A DNA stretch of 5,012 nt from an uncultured Clostridia bacterium. GTDB taxonomy: Bacteria > Bacillota > Clostridia > Oscillospirales > Oscillospiraceae. The stretch covers positions 1 to 5,012 of the forward strand of contig CAMBID010000077.1 in the NCBI GenBank assembly GCA_945867445.1, read 5' to 3'. A program made the translations under genes and the position numbers. The notes below the pieces were generated by a model. It was not told where the DNA came from, searched no databases, and was given only the letters and a program-made list of their open reading frames with translations. Shown here piece by piece: positions 1 through 4,495 of the stretch (position 1 is its first letter; every line of letters begins with the position of its first letter).

Positions 1-210
<210 letters not shown>

Positions 211-242
211 TCATTGACGGATTGATGTGCTCAGCGGGGTTT

Positions 243-262
243 CCAAAGGGTTCTCCCTTTGG
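243..262. repeat. Perfect 8-bp-arm hairpin (palindrome 1 of a tandem pair)
   Basis: Arms CCAAAGGG (243-250) and CCCTTTGG (255-262) flank a 4-nt loop, TTCT. It directly abuts the next palindrome with no base between them. On the minus (transcribed) strand it is the hairpin nearest to dnaK, about 50 nt upstream of the ribosome-binding site. There is no T-run after it in the transcribed direction, so it is not a canonical terminator. Confidence 0.8.
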
Positions 263-281
263 TTTCCGCCGCAGGCGGAAA
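263..281. repeat. Perfect 8-bp-arm hairpin (palindrome 2 of a tandem pair)
   Basis: Arms TTTCCGCC (263-270) and GGCGGAAA (274-281) flank a 3-nt loop. It begins at the base after palindrome 1 ends, so the two would stack as coaxial helices in RNA. Back-to-back perfect palindromes are typical of dispersed bacterial intergenic repeats, but membership of a repeat family is inference here. Confidence 0.8.
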
Positions 282-291
282 GAACAAAATC

Positions 292-324
292 ATTTTTCCC
301 GGCGACCTGTGCGGTGGGAAAAAT
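292..324. repeat. Stem-loop with 9-bp perfect arms, A/T-rich outer stem
   Basis: Arms ATTTTTCCC (292-300) and GGGAAAAAT (316-324) enclose a 15-nt loop in which a short ACC/GGT pairing is possible. On the minus strand the stem is followed by GATTTTGTTCTTT, which is T-rich but interrupted. It could act as a weak or partial terminator between grpE and dnaK, though the stem's own G+C content is low. Confidence 0.65.
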
Positions 325-351
325 TCTTCTCGCGCAGCGAAGTGTCGCAGG

Positions 352-366
352 CCCGGCTCTGCCGGG
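352..366. repeat. Small GC hairpin, 6-bp arms
   Basis: CCCGGC (352-357) and GCCGGG (361-366) flank the triloop TCT. A hairpin this short could occur by chance in GC-rich DNA. It is listed because it sits in line with the other stems of the spacer. Confidence 0.5.
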
Positions 367-400
367 ACAAGGCACCCGAGCGGAGCGCCTTCCCCATCGC

Positions 401-421
401 CAGGCGGCCAAAGGACGCCTG
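401..421. repeat. Imperfect hairpin, 6 + 2 bp stem with one mismatch
   Basis: CAGGCG (401-406) pairs with CGCCTG (416-421). After a G/A mismatch, CC (408-409) pairs with GG (413-414) around an AAA loop. It is one of the chain of stems in the grpE-dnaK spacer. Confidence 0.55.
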
Positions 422-432
422 ACGGGGGTCTC

Positions 433-464
433 TCGCCCGAATGTTCCTCGGTACATTCGGGCGA
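433..464 (-). repeat. Perfect 12-bp-arm stem-loop just after grpE
   Basis: TCGCCCGAATGT (433-444) and ACATTCGGGCGA (453-464) form a perfect 12-bp stem with an 8-nt loop. It begins 3 nt after the grpE stop codon in the direction of transcription. The sequence following the stem is GC-rich (GAGACCCCC) with no T-run, so it does not look like an intrinsic terminator. A transcript-stabilising 3' stem, or an RNase processing site separating hrcA-grpE mRNA from dnaK mRNA, fits its position better. That role is inference; the stem itself is directly visible. Confidence 0.8.
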
Positions 465-467
465 AAT

Positions 468-1070
468 TCAGTTCGCTACCTGCACGATCGCAAAGCGGAT
501 GACCTTCCCGTCCAGCGTAAAGCCCGCCTGGAAAACCCGGGAGATGGTATTCTCCCCGAATTCCTCGCTCTCGATGTGCATCACGGCGTTGTGGCTCTTA
601 GGATCGAAGGGCTGGCCCAGGGCCTCCATCTCCTCCACGCCCAGCTTCTTCAGGATCTCCCTGAACTGGCTGAAGATCAGCTCCAGGCCCTTGCGATGGG
701 GGGAATCCGGGTCGGCGTCGGTGGCCACGGCCCGCTCCAGGTTGTCATAGACTGCCAAAAACTCCTTCACGGTATCCATCTTGGCGTCCTGGTAGATGCT
801 CTCCTTCTCCTTCGCGGTGCGCTTGCGGTAGTTATCATACTCCGCTGTCAGCCGGGTGAACTGGTCGGTGACGGAGGCCAGCTGCTTGACCGCCAGCTCC
901 GCTTTCTCCATCTGCTCCCGGGTGAGGGTGTAGGTCTTCTCCTTCTTCTTTTTGGCCTTTTTCTCGTCCTTGGCATCCTCCGCCTTGGGCTCGGCCTTCG
1001 CTTCGGTCTCGGGGGTCTCGCCGCCCTGGGTCTCCTGCTCCTCCTCGGGGCGCTTGCTCTCCTCGCTCAT
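468..1070 (-). CDS. grpE: Nucleotide exchange factor GrpE (200 aa)
   Basis: GrpE is the cytoplasmic dimeric co-chaperone that makes DnaK release ADP, and it also acts as a thermosensor of the DnaK cycle. Residues 1-45 are a highly charged Glu/Lys-rich, probably disordered arm. Residues about 50-115 form the long helical/coiled-coil part, with the family motif AEYDNYRKRTAKEKE at 76-90 and FLAVYDNLERA at 104-114. The C-terminal beta domain that contacts DnaK carries the GrpE signature, starting GQPFDPKSHNAV at 152-163 and ending IRFAIVQVA at 191-199. The length is normal for the family. The ATG (1068-1070) directly abuts the hrcA stop (TAA then ATG). Its ribosome-binding site AGGAGG lies inside the last hrcA codons, which suggests translational coupling. 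It is in the CIRCE-controlled hrcA-grpE-dnaK operon, and a stem-loop follows its stop at once. Identity is near certain. Confidence 0.98.
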   Translation of the reverse strand: MSEESKRPEEEQETQGGETPETEAKAEPKAEDAKDEKKAKKKKEKTYTLTREQMEKAELAVKQLASVTDQFTRLTAEYDNYRKRTAKEKESIYQDAKMDTVKEFLAVYDNLERAVATDADPDSPHRKGLELIFSQFREILKKLGVEEMEALGQPFDPKSHNAVMHIESEEFGENTISRVFQAGFTLDGKVIRFAIVQVAN

Positions 1071-2108
1071 TTACTGTTCCTCCTTCGGGGGTAACCCGTT
1101 TTTTCCAAACATCCGTGTCAGCCCTTCCGCGAATCCGGAGAGCCGGGCCGCCACGGCCGCGTAATCCATTCTGGTGGGACCCACCACACCGATGAGACCC
1201 CGCATGTCGTCGCCGATGTCATAGCTGGCCACCACCACGCTGGTATCGTGAAGGGCGTCCGAAACGTTCTCCGGCCCGATGAGGATCTTCATGGGACTTC
1301 CGTCGTCCGGCACCGGGAGCTTCTCGGTACTGTCCGAGAGGAAGCTCATGAGCTGGTGAGCCTTGTCGGCGTCCCGGAACTCCGGCAGCTTCAGAAGCTC
1401 CCGGGCCCCGGCAGTGACGAAGGTCTTCTGCCCCAGCTCCTCCAGCTGGTCGGCCCCGTAGGAGACGATCTGATTGAGGAGGAGGAACAGGGCGGGGGGC
1501 ACGGCATCGGAGAGCGCCATGAGCCGCAGATTCATCTCCCTGGCGCTGATACCGGTGAAGCTCTCGTTCAAGAGCTTGGTAACGGGGGGCAGCTGCTCCG
1601 CCTCCACCGGCAGCTGCAGATGCAGCAGCTGGGAGCGGACCCGCTGGTCGCTGAGCATCAGGACCGCGATGAGGCTCTGGGGCTCCATCCGCAGCAGCTC
1701 AAAGCGCTGGACGGCAAGGCCGCGCTTCCCGGCGGCAGCCACGTAGGCGGGATAGTTCACATAGCGGCTGACGGCCTGGCCCGCCTGACTAAGAAGGCGG
1801 TCGAGCTCCTCCATCTTCAGGCGGAGTGCGTCGTTGATCTTCTCAGTCTCGGCGATGGAAAGGCGCTGGCGCTCCATGAGCTCGTTGACGTACAGCCGGT
1901 AGCCCTTGGGGGACGGCACCCGCCCGGCGGAGGTGTGGGGCTGCTCCAGATAGCCCAGCTCCACCAGATCCGCCAGCTCATTGCGCACGGTGGCGGAGCT
2001 CACGCCTATCTCCGCGGCGATGGCCTTGGAACCCACCGGCTCCGCGGTCGCCACGTAATTCTCCACCACGGCCTTCAGTATTTGCTTTTTCCTCTCACTG
2101 ATCTCCAT
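1071..2108 (-). CDS. hrcA: Heat-inducible transcription repressor HrcA (345 aa)
   Basis: HrcA is the dimeric repressor that binds CIRCE operators of chaperone operons. It needs GroEL to stay active and is released when unfolded proteins occupy GroEL. The N-terminal winged helix-turn-helix is clear: residues 1-20 (MEISERKKQILKAVVENYVA), the recognition region VSSATVRNELADL at 36-48, and the wing around HTSAGRVPSPKGYRLYV at 58-74. The middle and C-terminal parts (about 110-335) are the GAF-like/dimerisation domain, with LIGPEN near 276-281 and GLIGVVGPTRMDY at 304-316, both typical of the family. The frame is open up to an ATG at 2267, but I start at 2108. GAGGT lies 7 nt upstream, the protein then begins with the family's normal N terminus, and the promoter and CIRCE lie between the two ATGs. 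It is the first gene of the heat-shock operon and represses itself through the CIRCE 20 nt upstream. Identity is near certain. Confidence 0.98.
   Translation of the reverse strand: MEISERKKQILKAVVENYVATAEPVGSKAIAAEIGVSSATVRNELADLVELGYLEQPHTSAGRVPSPKGYRLYVNELMERQRLSIAETEKINDALRLKMEELDRLLSQAGQAVSRYVNYPAYVAAAGKRGLAVQRFELLRMEPQSLIAVLMLSDQRVRSQLLHLQLPVEAEQLPPVTKLLNESFTGISAREMNLRLMALSDAVPPALFLLLNQIVSYGADQLEELGQKTFVTAGARELLKLPEFRDADKAHQLMSFLSDSTEKLPVPDDGSPMKILIGPENVSDALHDTSVVVASYDIGDDMRGLIGVVGPTRMDYAAVAARLSGFAEGLTRMFGKNGLPPKEEQ
1079..1084 (-). promoter_or_regulatory. Ribosome-binding site of grpE inside the hrcA 3' end
   Basis: The minus strand reads AGGAGG, then AACAGTAA, then the grpE ATG. The site is built from the Lys-Glu-Glu-Gln codons that end hrcA, about 8 nt before the start. 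Ribosomes finishing hrcA stop directly at the grpE start, which favours coupled translation. Confidence 0.8.
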
Positions 2109-2115
2109 GGCGGAC

Positions 2116-2120
2116 ACCTC
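2116..2120 (-). promoter_or_regulatory. Ribosome-binding site deciding the hrcA start
   Basis: The minus strand reads GAGGT followed by GTCCGCC and ATG (2106-2108). This supports the 345-residue HrcA. The 53 extra upstream codons would be read from promoter and operator DNA and show no similarity to HrcA. The site lies only 7 nt from the CIRCE repeat, so CIRCE in the RNA could also affect ribosome access. Confidence 0.8.
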
Positions 2121-2127
2121 GCATTGC

Positions 2128-2156
2128 TTTAGCACTCCATTTCTTCGAGTGCTAAA
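2128..2156. promoter_or_regulatory. CIRCE operator (HrcA binding site)
   Basis: The inverted repeat TTAGCACTC (2129-2137), 9-nt spacer, GAGTGCTAA (2147-2155) matches the CIRCE consensus exactly. One further T/A pair on each side gives perfect 10-bp arms. It overlaps the predicted transcription start and lies 20 nt before the hrcA ATG, the usual placement for HrcA autorepression. In the transcript it would form a hairpin in the 5' leader. It is the only CIRCE in the window. Confidence 0.97.
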
Positions 2157-2159
2157 TGG

Positions 2160-2188
2160 AGTGTACCACTCCCATCCGTCCCTGTCAA
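2160..2188 (-). promoter_or_regulatory. Sigma-A promoter of the hrcA-grpE-dnaK operon
   Basis: On the minus strand a perfect -35 box TTGACA (2183-2188) is followed by exactly 17 nt and the -10 box TACACT (2160-2165), 4 of 6 matches to TATAAT. The predicted start is near 2153, inside the CIRCE, so HrcA binding would block initiation. The DNA upstream of the -35 (about 2189-2222) is AT-rich with T-runs and A-runs and could act as an UP element. Transcription start is inferred from spacing. Confidence 0.88.
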
Positions 2189-2265
2189 TGCAAGGAATTA
2201 AACAATTTGTAAATTCAAAATGACAGAATTGAAAAGACTGTGGGAAGGTCGTTCCCCGGACGTGC

Positions 2266-2300
2266 AAATCCCCCCGCGGGCAGAGCCCGCGGGGGGATTT
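2266..2300 (-). terminator. Perfect 16-bp stem-loop after rnfB, probable rnf operon terminator
   Basis: Arms 2266-2281 (AAATCCCCCCGCGGGC) and 2285-2300 are perfectly complementary around a 3-nt loop, with 6 consecutive G:C pairs plus a GCGGGC core. The stem begins 18 nt after the rnfB stop. On the minus strand it ends in GGGGGGATTTGC, so the U-tract is short (three T, within the paired region). The very stable stem and its position between two operons argue for termination, while the weak U-tract means some read-through is possible. The symmetry would give the same structure on the plus strand, but no plus-strand gene needs it. Confidence 0.78.
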
Positions 2301-2318
2301 ACGTTTGCAGTTTGGGGA

Positions 2319-3233
2319 TCAGCCCTCGGCCTTGGGAGCCTCGGCGGCGGCCTTCTCGGCAGCAGCCTTGGCGGCGGCAGCGGCCTTCTCGGCCTGGGCC
2401 TTCTTGACGGCCTTGTACTTCTCCTTCTCTTCGGCGGTGGCAATGGGAAGGATGGCGTCTCTGGGGCAGACCTTGGTGCAGAGCTTGCAGCCCACGCACT
2501 TGGCGTAATCAATAACGGCGACGCCGTTGACCACGTGGATGGCGTCCTTGCGGCACTCCTTCTGGCAGAGGCCGCAGCCGATGCAGGAGCTGGAGCAGAC
2601 GGACATCGCCGCCTTGCCCTTATCCAAGTTGGCGCAGGCCACGTGGACCTTGGCGCTGGCGGGGACTTCCACGATGAGCTTCCGGGGGCAGGCCTTCATG
2701 CAGGCGCCGCAGTCGGTGCACTTCTCGGGGTCCACCACGGCGGAGCCGTTGGGGCCAATGCTCATGGCGCCGAACTGGCAGGCGCTGACGCAGGAGCCCA
2801 GGCCGAAGCAGCCGAAGGAGCAATCCAGGGGACCGGCGGCCACCTTGCTGGCGCCGATGCAGTCCTGCACGCCGCGGTACTCAAAGCGCTTGCCCGCGTG
2901 GACGCCGCCGTTGCAGCGGACGAAGGCCACCTTCCGTTCGCCGGAGGGAGCCTCCATGCCCATGATGGCGGCAATGGCGGCAGCGTTCTCAGCGCCGGCG
3001 GGGGCGCAGGCGGTGACGGGGGCCTTGCCCTCCACGATGGCGGCGGCGCAGGCGCCGCAGCCGGCGAAGCCGCAGCCGCCGCAGTTGGCGCCGGCCAGGT
3101 GGCTCAGGATCTCTTCCTCGCGGGGATCCTTCTTCACCTCAAAGACCTTGGAGGCGACGGCCAGGATCAGACCGAAGACCGCGCCCATGACCGCGAGAAC
3201 GACCACGGCGCTGACGATATTCATAACATCCAT
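2319..3233 (-). CDS. rnfB: Rnf complex iron-sulfur subunit RnfB (304 aa, clostridial long form)
   Basis: RnfB is the electron-entry subunit of the membrane-bound ferredoxin:NAD+ oxidoreductase (Rnf), which couples electron flow from reduced ferredoxin to NAD+ with Na+ or H+ export. Residues 5-28 are an N-terminal membrane helix. The Fes-type [4Fe-4S] domain follows, with C51-x2-C54-x4-C59-x16-C76. A middle cluster region has C138-x3-C142-x5-C148-x3-C152. Three ferredoxin-like CxxCxxCxxxC motifs lie at 172-182, 217-227 and 246-256. There are 25 Cys in all; C107, C125, C200 and C213 are not in these motifs. At least five [4Fe-4S] clusters are expected. The tail (about 268-304) is a low-complexity Ala/Lys/Glu helix-like stretch. 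The ATG (3231-3233) follows AAGGAGGA, a ribosome-binding site that includes the rnfA stop codon. It is the last gene of the operon, with a stem-loop after its stop. Identity is near certain; the ion pumped cannot be read from this subunit. Confidence 0.97.
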   Translation of the reverse strand: MDVMNIVSAVVVLAVMGAVFGLILAVASKVFEVKKDPREEEILSHLAGANCGGCGFAGCGACAAAIVEGKAPVTACAPAGAENAAAIAAIMGMEAPSGERKVAFVRCNGGVHAGKRFEYRGVQDCIGASKVAAGPLDCSFGCFGLGSCVSACQFGAMSIGPNGSAVVDPEKCTDCGACMKACPRKLIVEVPASAKVHVACANLDKGKAAMSVCSSSCIGCGLCQKECRKDAIHVVNGVAVIDYAKCVGCKLCTKVCPRDAILPIATAEEKEKYKAVKKAQAEKAAAAAKAAAEKAAAEAPKAEG

Positions 3234-3240
3234 TTCTCTT

Positions 3241-3248
3241 TCCTCCTT
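3241..3248 (-). promoter_or_regulatory. Ribosome-binding site of rnfB overlapping the rnfA stop
   Basis: The minus strand reads TAAGGAGGA. The TAA (3247-3249) is the rnfA stop and its two A bases are the start of the AAGGAGGA site, 7 nt before the rnfB ATG. Ribosomes ending rnfA would occupy the rnfB initiation region, so coupling of the last two subunits is likely. Confidence 0.8.
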
Positions 3249-3843
3249 AGCCGAAGACGGACAGGCCGGAGAAGCCCATGAAACTCAGAGCCATGAGGCC
3301 CGCGGTCACCAGGGCGATGGGGAAGCCCTCAAAGCACTTGGGGCAGTCCGCGAAGACGTTGCGCTCCCGCACGCCGGCGAAGAGCACGATGGCCAGCAGG
3401 AAGCCCAGACCGCCGGTGATGCCATAAACCAGAGAATCGATGAAGTTGTAGTTGTTCTGCACGTTCAGCAGCACCACGCCCAGCACCGCGCAGTTGGTGG
3501 TGATGAGGGGCAGGTAGATGCCGAGGGCGGTGTAGAGAGCCGGCATGGACTTCTGCAGGAACATCTCGATGAACTGCACCAGGGATGCGATGACCAGGAT
3601 GAAGGCCACGGTCTGCATGTACTCCAGGTTGAACTTCACCAGGATGAACTCGTTCACCGCGTAGCAGACGGCGGAGGCCAGACCCATGACGAAGGTCACG
3701 GCAACGCCCATGCCCAGGGCGGTGTCCAGCTTCTTGGAGACGCCCAGGAAGGGGCAGATGCCCAGGAACTGGGAGAAGATGAAGTTATTCGCCAGGATGG
3801 CGCCCAGGGCGATGGAGAAAATATTGATAAGGCCGCTGCTCAT
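3247..3843 (-). CDS. rnfA: Rnf complex integral membrane subunit RnfA (198 aa)
   Basis: RnfA is one of the two homologous, oppositely oriented core membrane subunits of Rnf (relatives of NqrE/NqrD in the Na+-pumping NADH:quinone reductase). Six hydrophobic helices can be read along the protein. Two conserved half-helix motifs are present: NNFIFSQFLGICPFLGVSKK at residues 19-38 with C30, and LPLITTNCAVLGV at 111-123 with C118. In the family these cysteines, together with the matching pair of RnfE, hold an iron-sulfur centre in the middle of the membrane. The length is usual for RnfA. The start ATG (3841-3843) shares one base with the rnfE stop (TAATG), and its AAGGAGG ribosome-binding site (3854-3860) lies in the last codons of rnfE. 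C60, C167 and C170 are additional cysteines with no assigned role. Identity is near certain. Confidence 0.97.
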   Translation of the reverse strand: MSSGLINIFSIALGAILANNFIFSQFLGICPFLGVSKKLDTALGMGVAVTFVMGLASAVCYAVNEFILVKFNLEYMQTVAFILVIASLVQFIEMFLQKSMPALYTALGIYLPLITTNCAVLGVVLLNVQNNYNFIDSLVYGITGGLGFLLAIVLFAGVRERNVFADCPKCFEGFPIALVTAGLMALSFMGFSGLSVFG

Positions 3844-4475
3844 TATTTCGTCTCCTCCTTCTTCTTAGATCTCGCAAGGGCCCACTGCATCAGGGCGATG
3901 AGGCAGCCCAGCACCAGGAAGCCGCCCACGGGCAGGGTGAGGATCTTCACGCCGAAGGCTTCGGGGATAATGCGGATGCCGTCACCGCCGTTGAGCAGGC
4001 CGCCGCCGAAGGTACCGGCGCCCAGCAGCTCACGGATGACGCACATAACGATGAGGACCACGGTGTAGCCGATGCCCTGGAAGATGCCGTCAAAGAGGGA
4101 AGCGCCGATGCCGTTCTTGTAGGAGAAGGCCTCGGCCCGGCCCAGGATGATGCAGTTGACGACGATCAGGGGAATGAAGACGCCCAAAGACTCGCTCAGG
4201 GCGGGGACGAAGGCCTGCAGCAGCAGGTCCACGCAGGTGACGAAGCCCGCGATGACCACGATGAACATGGCGATCCGGATCTTATCGGGGATGATCTTCC
4301 GCATGGCGGAGATGATAATGTTGGACAGGGTCAGGATGATGGTGACGGCCACGCCCATGCCCAGGCCGTTGAAGAAGGAGGTGGTGATCGCCATGGTGGA
4401 GCACATGCCCAGGAGCTGCACCAGAACGGGGTTGTTGGTGATCATGCCTTCCTTAAACTGCTTGCCGATATTCAT
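3843..4475 (-). CDS. rnfE: Rnf complex integral membrane subunit RnfE (210 aa)
   Basis: RnfE is the second core membrane subunit of the Rnf ferredoxin:NAD+ oxidoreductase, related to NqrD. It is hydrophobic with about six membrane helices. The motif NNPVLVQLLGMCSTMAITTS (residues 14-33, C25) and IPLIVVNCIILGRAEAFSYK (101-120, C108) are the family's two paired half-helix elements. Their cysteines are expected to share an intramembrane iron-sulfur centre with C30 and C118 of RnfA. The C terminus is a short basic/acidic cytoplasmic tail, ARSKKKEETK, whose codons double as the rnfA ribosome-binding site. The ATG (4473-4475) has GGGAGGAG at 4485-4492, 9 nt upstream, and begins 20 nt after the rnfG stop. 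The stop overlaps the rnfA start by one base. Length and motifs are complete. Identity is near certain. Confidence 0.97.
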   Translation of the reverse strand: MNIGKQFKEGMITNNPVLVQLLGMCSTMAITTSFFNGLGMGVAVTIILTLSNIIISAMRKIIPDKIRIAMFIVVIAGFVTCVDLLLQAFVPALSESLGVFIPLIVVNCIILGRAEAFSYKNGIGASLFDGIFQGIGYTVVLIVMCVIRELLGAGTFGGGLLNGGDGIRIIPEAFGVKILTLPVGGFLVLGCLIALMQWALARSKKKEETK

Positions 4476-4495
4476 ATCTCTATGCTCCTCCCTTC

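Noticed and set aside
211..456. 81-codon minus-strand reading frame in the grpE-dnaK spacer
   Set aside because: It begins within the 433-464 hairpin, spans all the palindromes, has no recognisable protein motif, and its composition (Arg/Pro/Ala-rich) looks like translated GC-rich non-coding DNA.
231..466. MITE or insertion sequence remnant in the grpE-dnaK spacer
   Set aside because: No matching terminal inverted repeats, no target-site duplication and no transposase fragment could be found, so only a generic structured spacer is claimed.
222..750. Several plus-strand reading frames starting in the spacer and running into grpE antisense
   Set aside because: They overlap hairpins or the conserved grpE gene on the opposite strand and show no motifs; they are by-products of high GC.
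441..1094. 217-codon plus-strand frame with Leu-rich hydrophobic end
   Set aside because: It is the antisense of grpE; the Leu/Gly runs come from complementing Glu/Lys/Ala codons.
1248..2132. 294-codon plus-strand frame opposite hrcA
   Set aside because: Antisense of a fully conserved hrcA, His/Leu/Gly-rich, and no protein family recognised.
2109..2267. N-terminal extension of HrcA by 53 residues from the ATG at 2267
   Set aside because: The extension would cover the promoter and CIRCE, lacks a ribosome-binding site in the right place, and HrcA proteins normally begin near MEISERKK.
2220..4068. Long plus-strand frames opposite rnfB, rnfA and rnfE (353 and 513 codons)
   Set aside because: Low-complexity Gly/Ala/His or Met/Ala/Thr/Pro composition expected from the antisense of GC-rich coding DNA; the opposite strand has unmistakable Rnf motifs.
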